Shown here piece by piece: positions 21,625 through 34,570 of a stretch of 64,000 bases of DNA; position 1 is the stretch's first letter, and the number at the start of each line of letters is the position of its first letter. Source of the DNA: Gryllus longicercus (Eukaryota > Arthropoda > Insecta > Orthoptera > Gryllidae); NCBI GenBank assembly GCA_038098605.1, contig JAZDUA010000120.1, positions 1 through 64,000 of the forward strand, read 5' to 3'. The notes under the pieces were generated by a model. The model searched no databases. It saw only the letters and a list, made by a program, of their open reading frames with translations, and was not told where the DNA came from. The translations under genes and the position numbers were made by a program.

Positions 21625-22440
21625 GCGCCTAACGGATCGCGCGGGTCGGCCGTTACCGCACGGCTCCCCGCCGCCACCCGCCCGCCCGCCCGCATGGCTG
21701 CCCGCCGCCGCCGCCGCCGCCGCACGCCCGCCCGCCCGCTCCCCGTCCCACCGCCCGCTCGCCGCGCGCCCCGCTCTCCCGCCTCGCGGCTGCCGCCCCG
21801 ATGCCTCCGCCCTCTTCCGGGCCTAGCATCCATCACCTCTTCGGTTCCGTCCAGTTGAGACGAGAGTTTTTGCGCTTCACTCCCTTAGTTAAGCAATGCG
21901 CTCCGTCAATGCTAGAAACTAATGGAGCTAATTTGTGAGTGTACGAATGTGCTCGGTGTGCACGAGCTGGTCTCGCTTGCGTGATGGAACCCTGCAAGCG
22001 TTACCGGTTGGACAGTACGTGCTTCTGTAAAGCTGTAGACTAATGCCGAGGACACACAGATAGAAGCAGAAAACCGTTCTTGGTTAAACAGTTCTGTGCT
22101 AAAATGTGTAATTCAAAATTCTGTAAACAATGACATGAACAATAAGCTTTACTGACGAATCCGAATTACGCATGTCATCAATAGTCTTTCATTGGTTGTG
22201 TATATACGAGTACAAGCGAACTGCGTCTTAGGAAAGCCAGATGACGTTATGCTCAGATGCTTGTGTTTTCAGATGTTCTTTACCGTCTTGTACAGAGTGC
22301 CATGGAGGCCTTAACTCCTTAGCTCAGTATCGTCGCCTTCGATTGAACTATTTCTGTGATACTTTTCTGAACTCGTATTCTGTAAGAATAGTTAAGTATG
22401 TTAAAGTTACATTGTAATTAAACATGATTTTCAGCAACTA
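21625..22440 (+). other. Probable 3' UTR of the Psc-like gene
   Basis: The first 200 bases after the stop stay GC-rich (CGCC and CCGCC runs). The first poly(A)-signal variant noticed is ATTAAA at 22417-22422. No AATAAA was noticed until 27642-27647, where it is followed by a T/GT-rich stretch (TTTTTTGTGTGTTT), so a much longer UTR isoform is possible. A Pumilio-type element, TGTAAATA, lies at 22673-22680, just beyond the short UTR but inside a long one. Confidence 0.45.
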
Positions 22441-24200
22441 TCGGAGCGTAACGTCAGGGGCACAAAGGCGCTGAACTCAAGTCTCGCTATCAACCATTTA
22501 TACATCCGTAGTGTGTAGTGGCACCTCTTCAGACGTGTGTTTACTCTTCCTTCCATGTTGTTTCATTCGTGCAACTTTTGTAATTTCATGTGAAAGTGAC
22601 CGCCTGTGCCTTCAGATGTGTAATTTTATGTTGTATGATGTTATTTTTTGCTCTTCAGACCATTAATGGTCGTGTAAATATATCTGAAACGTTTGTTCGT
22701 TTGTGGCAGAGTAAGGAGACACCTGTTGCATATATTTTTGCATAACAACAAATCTACGCGCTTCCAAATATCTCGCCGCGCTTGCGCGGTATGATATTAC
22801 AAATCGGGGGCACAGTATGTTGTTGTGCCTCTGCTAAACAGTTTAATCCGTATCCAGTCTCAGTAATGGCAGGTCTTTCTTGGAAAGTACGAGATGCCTA
22901 GCAGCGTGTTGATCGTGTCACCAAATTCTTGTTATCATACTCTCCGTACCACAAAAATCATTCAAATTCTTATCAAGAGCTAAAGGTATGACCTTCCGTT
23001 ACAATAGTTATAATTTGCATTCATAATAATGTCTCAAATTAGGTCACTCAGGATGTACCAGTATAATTTTCTCAATATCGAATCCGCTTTAAAATTTGGC
23101 TTGTAACAGAATATTAACTGAAGTTGGCATACGAATGAACGTTTGCACTATGGCTCCTACAATCCAGATCCGCCTTGAATGTTTGCTGTTCACTGTTCAT
23201 TGTTTTGTGTTGTTATTCTTTGTACGCATGTTGTATCGATGTTCAGTGTTCAGTGGAATGTTGCCGGGCTCAAGAAGAAGGCAGTATCAGCAAAATATAC
23301 GATACTGAAACATGTCTATAGCAGTAGAGGCATTGTCCTTTTGAGAAACTTCTTTTTTTGAATTGAAATTAACTGCAATGCTGCTCAATCGCACAATTTA
23401 TATTGATGTTAAAATACCATATAATACATACAAATCAACACAATTCATTCGTCGACTTAATTGCGTTTGTGATGTCTCTGACATCATACTTGCAAACAAT
23501 TAGGCTGAATAGATTGTTATAACCAATGGTAGTTTTTGTATCTTAAAATCACATTACACCTTTGCTAATTATACGAGCTGTTGCTGCTTTTTTATGAGAT
23601 TTCTTCAGTACCTGGCGTTTGTGATATCAGTGGCCCTCCTTGTTACAAATATATGTTAATACACTACGAAATAATAGAGAATGCATGATGCCGAATGATT
23701 CGGACACTTATTTCCGAAAAACTCGTGTAGCATGCAAGTCTTGCAAAATGCTTCCTTACGAAAATGCATTGTCTGCCTAAAATCCTATTACTCTGGTGAA
23801 TTATCTAGCTTTGCACCAATCGCTTTAAATGTTTCCCGATTCAGACGATATGTGCGCCAGGGGTTTTTGCATTCAAACATTTAAAAATGAATTGAGTCCT
23901 TCTAGTATTAATTTCTATAAAATGTGAACATTTAGAACAAATTCATCTTTGAATTTGCAAATTAATTGTACACTCTTCGTTAACGATTTCCTCCTAAAAA
24001 TTATATTTTTCATGATACAGATACTAGTGTTCAAACATTCACCTGGTTAGGAATACTGATAAGCAAATATTATTTTTGTATTACTTATTAAATTTCTACT
24101 GGCATTACCCAGGACAAATTCTTTAGATCAGGAGAAATCTGGTATAATTTCGAGTAAGATTGGGAATTACTTATTCAGATAAATAAGGGGAAAATTATGT
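22440..24200. other. Extended 3' UTR or intergenic, nothing recognised
   Basis: AT-rich; contains the TGTAAATA element at 22673-22680 and no coding or repeat signature that I can support. Confidence 0.4.
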
Positions 24201-24339
24201 CTTGAAGCGATTGATCATAGAAAAACTCTACGATCGAGTGGAGAAAGAAAATTCCAGTTCGCAACCAAGAACAGTAGGACTTCTTGGAAATTTGCGTAAA
24301 TCCCTGGTGCTCGCGTTAGCCCACGTCTCGCTTCATATT

Positions 24340-24960
24340 GTGGCCTGGTGCAGTTTGCAGAGACCATGGTACCAAGAGCCTCCCCGTGTGATGGACCATC
24401 CGGCGACTTCCGGCTTCCCTCCACCGTGGCAGCTGGGCTTCCCGACGGTCCTCGTTTACTGCAGCCGCATCGCGGCGGGTCTGCATTGCCATTCGGGACA
24501 CCACGACTGTCCACAAGATATCTGGCGCCGTCAGCGCCATGACGAGCGCCAGTCCCACAATCCACAGACCATGCGCGACTGGCGACACCCAGAGATGCTC
24601 AAGCGCTTTGCGCAGCATTTGCGCGCCGCGCGCGCTCAAGGGAATTCGGATCCCAATCCGAACCCGAACCCGAATCCGAGCCCTGACCCCAAAACGGCGC
24701 ACGCAGCTTGAGCGTGGCCCGTGGCGGGGACAGCGGTCGGTGGCTGCGGCGGCGGAGTCGGAGGCCGGCAGCAGCGAGCCGTAGACGCGGCCGGAACCGT
24801 TGGGGGCTGCGCGAAACGGTACCGTACGTCGCGCAGCGGTACTCGCGTGTCGGCGCTGCGACGCTCGCGGCTGGCGCGATGTCGCGGACGGCGTTAGCGC
24901 AGACCGTATCGTCGCTGCCGCCGCACCGCCTCCGTCGGCTTGCCAAAAGGGTTCTTTTAG
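24340..24960. other. GC-rich island with an unidentified open frame
   Basis: CpG-rich block. A plus frame open from 24202 to TGA 24709-24711 ends with an Asn-Pro repeat (NPNPNPNPSPDP), and a minus frame (24702-24316) has a hydrophobic stretch around GLWIVGLALVMALTA. Neither has clear third-position bias over the other or a known domain, so neither is called. The segment 24758-24808 recurs at 25256-25301. Confidence 0.45.
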
Positions 24961-25240
24961 AAAGCGTCCACACGCGTCGTTATGGTCTTTTCTTTACTTC
25001 TAGTGCGCCTTTTCGTATTATTCGTAACTTTCCAAACAATTCATATTTGTTTATTTAATTCAATTTCGAGTGACAATATCAGGACATTTCAGTTCAATAG
25101 TTGATTTTTTCCCGTTTGCGACTCGCAATTTCTTGACTTGACGAACGGGCTATTTTCATAGAAAATTATTTGTGGAAACATTTCACGTGATGTTTCAGTT
25201 CTTGTAATACTATGATTTCCGTAAATATAAATTTAATTGG

Positions 25241-25322
25241 GTTTCACTAAGTTAATCGGAGGCCGGCAGCAGCGAGCCGTAGGCCGGAACCGTTGGGGGC
25301 TCCCGATTTAACTTAGTGAAAC
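25241..25322. repeat. Hairpin flanking a copy of sequence found 0.5 kb upstream
   Basis: GTTTCACTAAGTTAATCGG (25241-25259) pairs with 25303-25322, which has one extra A. The loop, 25256-25301, repeats 24758-24808 (CGGAGGCCGGCAGCAGCG...GTTGGGGGCT) in the same orientation, lacking 5 bases (ACGCG). It looks like a templated duplication inserted in, or captured by, a palindrome. Confidence 0.85.
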
Positions 25323-28300
25323 TGGCATGAATTTCGACGCGTGTTGTTAAAGACCAGACGCACAAAGGTCATGACGGTGGGGAAAGTAAAGCAATTTTTT
25401 TTTAGTTTATTAAAAAATGTTCAAAAAGTAAGAAGGCGTCTCTTTTGTACGCTTGATTGCGAAATAACTATTCTGATTGAAAATCTTGAAGTTAAGCAGA
25501 ATGATACATTCTGTATTTTTGGCCAGTTCGTTATTCGCAATGAAACAATTTATAATTTCATATAGTTCCATAGGTTCTCATAATCAAATTTCCAGCTTGA
25601 GAATCCGTATATTCCAGTTTCTATCGTGAATAACCCTCTGAAAGCATCTTTTTTTTTTCTCGATATGAAACTTCTCGCTGAAAACTTGTATGCTCAACGA
25701 GACAATAGAGTAATCAATAATTCTGACTTGTTTCCATTAGAGAAACAAAGATTTTGATCGCCAACTTATCAGGGGGTTGCTTTATTTTTTAAAGAAATGT
25801 ACTATTTATGTAGTAGTTTTCATATTTGTCTACGATTACAAATGTAGGGGAGGGATAAGCTTTTCAGACATTTAATATTTTAGGCTAGTATGCAGACCTG
25901 ACCGTTACCATAGTGTCGGAAGATTTTCATAATATTTTTTATAGAAATGGGAGCAAGTAAATTGCTATTTACAACAAAGAATGTAGATGGACTCAAGAAA
26001 ATTAGAGAGCTCTAGTTTTCTATCTTTGTAAGAATGAAAATCATAAATGAACAGAAAGGGAACATCTGCGGCCTATAATCTAATGACTGAGAATACAAAT
26101 ACTTGAATTTATACTTTTCAGTTTTCACTTATTTGCCTGACTTCGAAAACATTAATTGGATGGCAGTTTAAAACCCTTTTGAGACATTTATCAGCTACTT
26201 CTATTTTCTCGATTTCCCTTGTGTACAATATACAGTCAAATGGCATACTATGAATTTGCGGTCATGGGTGCGTGCATGCCTCTCCGTAGTAACAAACTCG
26301 TTTGAGCGTCAAAGGACTGTGGCCTTTTTGAGAAAGTAGAAGTAGGAAAGGAACGCTGATTACGCAATGTGCGTAGAATGTCACGACCTCAGCGAGAATG
26401 GATGTCGGTCGGTACTCACTCCTGGCCTTGCATTCAATACAGTATGCAAACTGAAACGTCGCTCAATCTGGTCTTTTAAAAAATATATATTTTCTGAAAT
26501 ATTTGCATGATGTAATCGTAGGCTTCATAGACAGTGAAACTACAATTCAGACTGTTCTAGTGGTTTGAGGTCGCTATTAACAAAATTCTCACAAAATCAA
26601 AATGGTTTCTTTAATTCGTGATTTGATGTGTCAACATAGAAGCATCTAAAAAGACCTCACTTGAACAGCCCAAATTGTATCTCTATTATGTACTCAAAAT
26701 AATGTCAGAAACTGGTGTATCCCTACAAGTGATCTGTACGTGATTGTATAGACGTCAACCCTCTATTATCGATGGCCGCAGGTAGCAACAGAAAATCATA
26801 CTGCATTCCTATCAGATTTTTCTTCTAAAATCCGACGGTGTTAGTCAAGATAATATTACCAAGTTTCGTGGAATATCCGCAATCCTTTTAAGAAACGCAA
26901 ATTACAAATGGAGTTTTATTAATCGGTTGTGTAATATTAATTGAAAAATTAGCCGTATCCACTCACAAACAAAAATAGTTAACGAAATAATCACATATTT
27001 CTGACATATTTAGGATCCTTTATTTAAAAAAAACTTTTTGAGCAAATGTTCATTAAAAAAGTACCAACTATGCCTGTGTTGTTCGGTGATACGATTAGTT
27101 TTTTATTCCCAAGGTCAGAGCCATTTATTGATTTAATGTTATAAATCGTTTTATGTTTAACAAGTTAGTGTACTCTTATTGCTTGCATCCTTTTGCTTTG
27201 ACGCGACTTAGTGGGTACGTATTTCGTTTTACGAATGATGGTATACTTTACGATTGCTTTAGTAAATCAGATACAGTTACACGATTACAAAATAATGCTC
27301 CACGCAAAAACCACTAGTTCTCGTTCAGGACAAGCAGTAAGAAGATAATAGAGGGATCTCAACTATTTTAGTAGGTGCGATTTGCAGATACTCGATAGTA
27401 ATAATTGTGTTATCGTATAAAACATATTTATGTAATGTACTATCTCTGTTTGATGTCATACTTTGCTTGAAAGATAATGTTTCTTGAGAGCCTATTTGTT
27501 GTAATGTAGTTCCAAATTCAGCTACGTGTTGATTATGCGAAAGAGAATGTCAAGAAAAGGAACCTTGTGTTCTCCGGAATGTAGGTGGTACTGTTAAATA
27601 AGCAAAAGTCACGAATGACTTCTTGAGTTATCATTGCTTCTAATAAACTTAAACTAAATTAGATTTTTTGTGTGTTTATAAATCCAATTCCTTTAATTGA
27701 CAACAGTTTCTGAATCGAATATTTCAAAATTTCGTTAAAACGTTATGTCCCCTCTCATTAAAATATCCAACTGTCATTGGCGTCCAAAAGTAAAGAAACA
27801 TTCTTACGTTAACATCCCACTACAAGTTATTTTCCCACAATGTATTTGGTAGGATGTCTTAGTCAATACGTTCTGAAAATCAAATAAATTCGGTGTAACT
27901 AAACGTTATGAGTGTACAACTTCTTTACTTATATTGCTATTTGTTAGATGTGCATTCCTCATATCAAAAACAGTGTAATGTATACGTGATAATGTAGACA
28001 AAAATAATATATCCGCTCAAAAAGAAATTCAATTGAAATCGATGTTTTGTGTGAAAACTGCAACAATGGATATAAGATTGAAAATGTAGCAAATGAAAGT
28101 ATGGCAGGATGGCGTATGTTGTCATGTAGAGAAGGAGTGGCGAGTAATTAAAAAGAAAACTTGGAGTAGCTCGCTATTAGGAGTTACAGTATCGTAAAAA
28201 CCTGACGGGTTCGGAGATTATCGACTAGTCTGGAAGCGCTCTGCCATTTGCCAAACGAAGGAAGCTTGTATTATATGTTCATGTAACTATATTGTTTGTT

Positions 28301-29400
28301 TTTTGTTTGTATTTGTTACTTCGTTCACCCAAATCACAGGACTCGATGAAGGTATGTAATGACAGTGCTTCTCATTTGTAAACTGATTACAATTCCAGAT
28401 ATGCTTGGACTCCTCTGTTCACAGAGTCCGATTTGGGTACGAAGGGTACAGGGTATTGCACTCTCATAGTTACGTCGGTGTCTATGTGTTAAATGAAACG
28501 CTAAAATGAATGCACACGTATAGATCACATTGTTATTCCTTGTACATAGTCCTAATCATGCTTATAGATGTATATAAAGTTAAAAATATGTATAATATAT
28601 GAAATAAAATAATCATAAATCTAATTATTTTATTTTTCTTATCCCTTCTTTACATGTGACATCATTTTTTCCTTATCAAATTATGTAGGAAATATCCCCT
28701 CTACACACACTACGCTAAGGAAAACCAACCTTTTGTGCCATTAGAGAATAACATTGACAGAAAAACCTCTAAATGTGTTAATTTTTCAACAAGAGGTTAG
28801 AGTAAATAACTAGGGTGCCGTTAAACACATCTCTAGTCTCTACAGTGACAAGAGTTTGCTATGCAATTGATATTTATTCGAAATTCCATTCATCTACAGT
28901 AGCTCTAAAAGCGTGTGATAAACACTGCGCATATACTCGTTCAATTATTCAATTAAATATTCTTTAATTCTTTATTTTTTATTTTGTCATGTCAAGCTCT
29001 TTCAACATCATTTTTCACATTCCTTCTAGTAAAATATAATCCAATACAGGTAAGTTGTAAAAAAACGCATTTATGAACTCTCAATATATTTTTTATATCT
29101 AAAAAATATCTTACTCAAGGACAGAAACACAATGAAGTACGTTACCATAGTACAGGAGTTTCACAGAGGAGGGTGCATATTGACTAGAAGGAAACTTATC
29201 ATCGTAGCAGAATATTGTGTTCACACGGAAAGTAGTACTTCAAAGGTTGAGGTTTTCTTGCACAATTACTCCTTTAAGAGAGTGTAAAGATATCTGGTTG
29301 CCGAGTTCATATTTTACACATTATTCATTCGATTAAGAATTGATCGATTCTTACTCCAGCTCATTACTATTATTTATTTACGTTAAAAACAGTTAAACAC
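25323..29400. other. Non-coding AT-rich stretch
   Basis: No exon or intact element recognised over 4 kb. Poly(A)-signal hexamers AATAAA occur at 27642-27647 (with GT-rich DNA following) and 28603-28608. A short phrase near 25640-25690 (CTCGATATGAAACTTCTCGCTG) may be a scrap of family R. Confidence 0.5.
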
Positions 29401-30340
29401 TGTGTGTGTCGTGCTATGGGGACAAGTAAATCGAAGTTACATTTATGCCCAGAAGCAAAACAAAGGGCCATCTCAGCATTTTCTCGAGAATCAGGGAAAC
29501 TGGACGGAAACCTGATCGAGATGGGGGTCATTGACCGAGAAGCTGAAGTACAACACTTGTTACAGGTTCTTTACAATTATACAATCCAAATGATGTATAA
29601 TACATTAAATGTCATTGTTAAAATTAATATTACTTTCCTTTTGGATGCTCAGTATAGTCTAATTGTATAGAATCAGTTGTGCAGCAGATACGATTTTACT
29701 TGGGACTTAAACTTTTGTATCGAATTTAATCGTTTAATGTCATCTGTCAAGGTGTTGTAAAATAACGTACATGTATTATATGTGAATTGTTTGTAGAGAG
29801 CTGTTGATAGTGTTATCTGATGAATATGATTACTACGTCGAGTGTTGTAGATATAGACAACTGCGTTTGTTGAAAATATATTCCCGTCCTTAAGTAAGTC
29901 ATTTTGACAAAAACCACTGATTCATATATGAAGAGACAAGGTAATGGTAAAATACCTAGATGAATAAAAAGAGGCTTACAAGAATCACATGGGTGGGATT
30001 TGCTTAGTATTCGTACAATTCTTTTTTGTAATCTAAAAGTCTGGGAACTATAAGATGTATTTCCCCAAAATAGTATGCCATATCTCAGGCGGGAATGAAC
30101 ATTCGCGAAATATACACAACGAGCAGTGTGGAGGCTGACTGAATTTGAAAGAATTCTGAAAGCGTAGCATAAATAACTTAATTTAGTGTTCAATTCATTT
30201 AAATGGACGTTTCATTTAAGGTTTGACTGAATTGAAAGACCTAAATTTTTGTTACCTTAATATCAGTCAATGGCACGCCGTTCATTTTCTATGAAGTGCC
30301 GAGCTTTTATTTGAAATGGAGAACTGCATTGAAACTTTTT
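29400..30340 (-). mobile_element. LINE (Jockey/CR1-type) 3' fragment, copy a, defective
   Basis: Minus-strand translation gives the end of a reverse transcriptase ORF: LGLSIQSNLK, an internal stop, NVHLNELNTKLSYLCYAF, then RLRYGILFWGN, FRLQKRIVRIL and CKPLFIHLGILPLPC. After a further break comes LTDDIKRLN and FKSQVKSYLLH. The catalytic part of the reverse transcriptase is missing (5' truncation is usual for LINEs) and stops and frameshifts interrupt the rest. The 3' non-coding part matches copies b and c. Confidence 0.88.
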
Positions 30341-30539
30341 TTTTGTTTAATATTAATTTGTTATTACGGAATTATACTATTAATTTATTATTAGAAGAAA
30401 AGCTGAATAATTAATATTGTTGAATTTATTTTATTAAACTACTTATAGAGGTCAAAATGGTTAAAAATGATATCAAATAATCTTTACATTGTTCTTACAT
30501 TTCATTTTGATCAATACTTTAAACAGCTTACTACCAAAA

Positions 30540-31840
30540 ATTCGCATACATGTACTGCATTATTTACAACACATTGCTTTACGATATTAAACAATTAAAA
30601 TTGACACACACGACTAAGTCCCAGGTGAAATCGTTTCTGCTGCATGTCTCTATACTACTAGAAACAATACTGAACATAATAAAAATACATATGATTTTAA
30701 CAGTGATTTTTGATGTATTAATTGCCATATCCGGTGTGTGAATGAAAAATATTAAACATGCCTGTAACAAGTTTTGTACATCAGCTTGCGGGTATATGAC
30801 CCCCCCTTTCGATAATGTTTTAGTTGTGTTTTTTTCTGACCCTTTGAGCAACGGCTGAAATGGCTTATTGTTTTTCTTCTTTTCATAATCTTCACTATCT
30901 GTGCACATATTCTTGGGTTCAGTGAGGAGTTTGGCCATGACGAAAAGTTCCGTAAAGGGCAACTGGTCTCGGAGCCGTTAGATCCCGGGGTTCATAGGTG
31001 GTCAACTTACCAAGACTCCGCGATGTTTCGAATTCGCTTAACCTTTGTGACTTCACGTTGTTAACAAATTCGGCTAAGCCGATTATGCGGTTGCGGTCCT
31101 TCATTAGAACCATTCCAGTATTCGCCTGGATGACCGAGAAAAACCACGAAAACTTGGTCGAAATGGCCGGCACGTGGCTTGAACCCGGGCATTCTCAATG
31201 CGAAGTCAGCGCGCTACGCCCTGAGCCACTTAGCTCAGTTACGTGGGGACTGCTATATCGTAGTTATTTAAATAATCGTCATCCATGTTCTCGCAGCAGT
31301 AAGTTGATTCCTTCCTGAAGGGCACGGTGAGAGATAATATTTATCCTGTAATTTATTATCCCTTTACAAATAGTTTTTTTATTTCATGAGAGCGAATATT
31401 TTCTTAATTCTTGCCAAAAAGCTTGTTGCTACCTGTTTTCTTAATTCAAATTAATGTGTATATGATTTAAGTAGTGATTCAGAGCTCAAGAATGCGTGCG
31501 CAGATTTAACGTCTCTTCACAGTACGTCACATATAGTTTTTAACTGTTTTTTGACATTAAATACATTTAGAAAATTGCAGAAAAAATTAGTAGTAGTACT
31601 GAAAATAATGAGCTTTTCTGTAGACAATGTTACAACTTTTACACAGATCATATTCACCACAACGTTCTCGTAGTTGCATTCCAGCTGTATTTAAATTTAA
31701 AAACCCAATCAAAATATTCCTCGAACATGTTAAGTACAAATTTCGGGAATTTTGTTTTCCATAAAATACAATAATAATTTGAGCATATCATATTAATTCC
31801 TCCACTAAAACGTTTTCTTAATTATATCCTAAAGCTTCAT
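30540..31840 (+). mobile_element. LINE 3' fragment, same family, copy b, split by a SINE
   Basis: Plus-strand NTLLYDIKQLKL and KSQVKSFLLH correspond to the C-terminus seen in copies a and c, followed by the shared 3' sequence (GATTTTAACA...; CTGTAACAAGTTTTGTAC). Compared with copy c, a block of about 300 bases at 30945-31245 is extra and is a SINE. After it the alignment resumes (GTTCTCGC...TTGATTCCTTCC...GAGAGATAAT against the same words at 61966-62018). No coding function remains. Confidence 0.8.
30945..31245 (-). mobile_element. tRNA-derived SINE, family 2, nested in LINE copy b
   Basis: On the minus strand a tRNA-like head has A-box TGGCTCAGGG (about 31219-31228) and B-box GGTTCAAGCC (31176-31185), with AGCGCGCTGACTTCGCATTGAG between them. 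The body (GTGGTTTTCTCGGTCATCCAGG, about 31125-31146) differs from family 1. The LINE copy at 61325-62350 lacks this block, which supports an insertion. Exact ends and target duplication are unclear. Confidence 0.75.
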
Positions 31841-34240
31841 TAAAGTAATTATAGATATGAAATTATCACTGAAGAACGTCTCCTGCTGATAATGGTAACA
31901 ATAATCACATTCTTGAAATACTGACAATAATTTAATTATAGAAAGGCTGAAGTCAAATTATATCCGATTTTATTTATACATAATGGGCATTACCAGCAAA
32001 GTTTTGATTATTATTTAATTCTCAGTCTTAACCAATTTCAAACAATATCTGACAAAAAGTTAATAAAAGTAAATTTATCATGAACTTTCAATTTTAAAAT
32101 GGAAAATATTATCTTTAAGTGAATGATTTAGTAATCATTTCTAAACCTTTTGCGTATATCAATGTTTTCAAACTCTTAACGGACTTTATCAGATCTCTGT
32201 GCAATGTATACAAGGAAATAGGCTAGGGAAATAAAAATAGAAATAGAAATAAGCAGAATAGTCTGTACTTGCAAACAATTTTCGCACACAGAACTTCGGA
32301 GAACGGAAAACCATGAGCACGCATCCCCATGAAAATAAGGAGTTAAATAAATTTCGTTCCTGATCGTTTTAGCTCCCGGTTTGTGAGAAAAAACTCTCCT
32401 GTTTGCCCGAACGAGTAAAGCGGAACGGGGAGAACTGTCTTGTACCCCAGGCGTGTGGGCTACCTCAGATGTGGCTCGTGCTATGCGCCCAACTCTGCCG
32501 CTCGTCATTGCCTGGCGGCCCCGCGGCGCGGCGGTGTGAGAGCGATGCACAGTGGTTAAATAGGTTTCCATGCTGGACAAAAATAATAGTGACTGATATT
32601 GACCACTAATTAACGCAAAACGATGATACTAATACATTCACGAGTGTTTTCATTCTTTATTATATTATTAGCTCAGGGTCTCGTAGACAGGTGGATCAAA
32701 ACTAGTTGTTCAGAACCGGTTACAAAATAAAAATAGCAGTATATACTGTTTTTAGAAGTTAAAATAAATAATACGCTTTTCAAAATTCTTTCAAAAACTC
32801 ATTTGCTGAATAGTCAATCCATTCAGTATTCAATTTCACTCTAAAAGTCTTGTTTAAGGCTCCAAAAGAAGACCAAAAATCCATACACGAGAGAACAGGC
32901 TTTTGAAGAAGACATCGGAACGGATGGATGAATCGCGATTGTCTACGACTCTCCTTCATATTGCCAAAATTACGTATCCCTACATTTCTTAGGGTGTCAC
33001 CTAGTGTTCAAAACTGCAACAGCGGCAATGCGATGCTGCTTGTGTTACTGGTGTGCCTCTCACTCTTTTAAGAGCTCTTAGGACCAAAGTTGGCGGGCGA
33101 AATGCTCTTGACATTTCCAGCGATTCCTATTTCTAGTAGTAAATTTTAGAGTATATTGTGAATGAAAAAACTCCTACATCTCTAAGATAATGATGTGCCT
33201 TTGTTTCCTTTCGCAATCAATTTTCAATCAATTCCTGTTTTATCTACTTTTTACCATATACAAAATCGTTTTTGCTCATGTCGCCTTCATTATTTTTGCC
33301 ATATCCTATTCGAGACATACTCAATTCAATCTTCCCAAAATCTCTGATGAATATTTTTACTTCGAAATTCTACACTATATTTTCTCTGTAACCCCGAGTT
33401 AACCATTAACACATTGTCTATAATTTATAAAAAGCGCAGAAAAATGTTATCGAATGCAAACCTGATAATTTAAGATTATCTTTTGTTTGCAATCTAGTTT
33501 ACTAAACTTAAAAATCCGCCTTTCGTATTCAAACTTTGGTATCTGCGTACTGATCCATTACCAAACGAATCGTTTTGGAAATGAGGTCACAAAATAACAA
33601 AAGGACTTGCTTCATCTTTCAGTGGAATGTTCACCTGCTTTTGTTGTTGTAATTTTTTGTTTGTTTTTTTGCTCAGTAATACTCTTGTGGTCTGATATTT
33701 TCCTTTACCCTCTATTTTTGAATGTGAACATGCTGATACAATGAATTGAAGGTCTGTCTTCCCACAACCCACACACACACGGCAACAAAACACATTTAAA
33801 AAAACGTGTGGTCACAAAACCCACATAACAGAATCAGAGATGCCCTGGGGAATGTGTGGTGAAAAAATACTATTTCCAAGATGCGTTTTTTACGCCCGAT
33901 TAAATTTCAAGAAATGAATGACGCAGTTTGATTATTGTAAGCAAAGAACTAATGAAATTATAAAATTACGTTATAAATCTAAACACCACGTAAAACTACA
34001 TACTCGTACTCGTCATTTTCACCGTAGATATTCACCTTGCAGCACTAGTAGACTTCGAAATAGTCCTTCTTTGTCTCACTTCCTCAAGCGACCGCGGATG
34101 TCCCACCGTGGTGGCAAATCGACCTATTACGACCCTTTCCAGAGCTCATTGACAAGCTCCCTGCATTTTCCCCATTTCTATGGGTTACGTTTAAGTTCAT
34201 TAGGAGTTCATTTCTGCAAGTTTTAAATCCCTTTTCTAGT
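31840..34240. other. Non-coding AT-rich stretch
   Basis: No supported gene. A patch of intermediate GC at about 32400-32570 has open frames on both strands without homology. Confidence 0.5.
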
Positions 34241-34259
34241 TTTGTCCAGCTACGACGCC

Positions 34260-34570
34260 AAAATCGAGCACTGTGCGACGGGACGGCGCGGCGCGGCGCG
34301 GCGCGGCGCGGCGCGGCGTCCGCGGGCCGGCGGCGGCATGAGGGAAAGCGGGGAGGGTGCCGCGCGGCGCGTGCGAAAGCGACGGAGCCGCTTCCGGCCC
34401 CACACCGCGGTGGATGGGTGGGTGGAAAAAGCGCCGGCGAGGGGAAGGGGGAGAGGGAAGGGGCAGGAGAGCAGAGGAACCGGTGCTCCGCGGCGGGCAC
34501 CGTGCTGCGCTCGTTGTCGAAAGGCATGGCCTCTCGCGGCCGGCCGGTGAGAGAACGAATCCTGGGGATG
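34260..34570. other. GC-rich island with (GGCGC)n
   Basis: CpG-dense block beginning with a GGCGC pentanucleotide run at about 34284-34318. Open frames on both strands are low complexity; none called. Confidence 0.55.

Noticed and set aside
24202..24711. 169-codon plus frame and a 129-codon minus frame in the same island
   Set aside because: They compete for the same DNA, neither shows clear codon bias, and no family is recognised.
29404..29670. 88-codon plus frame starting MCRAMGTSKSKLHLC
   Set aside because: It is the antisense of the LINE 3' region that recurs at 30.7 and 61.7 kb.
30919..31173. 84-codon minus frame
   Set aside because: Lies inside the tRNA-derived SINE.
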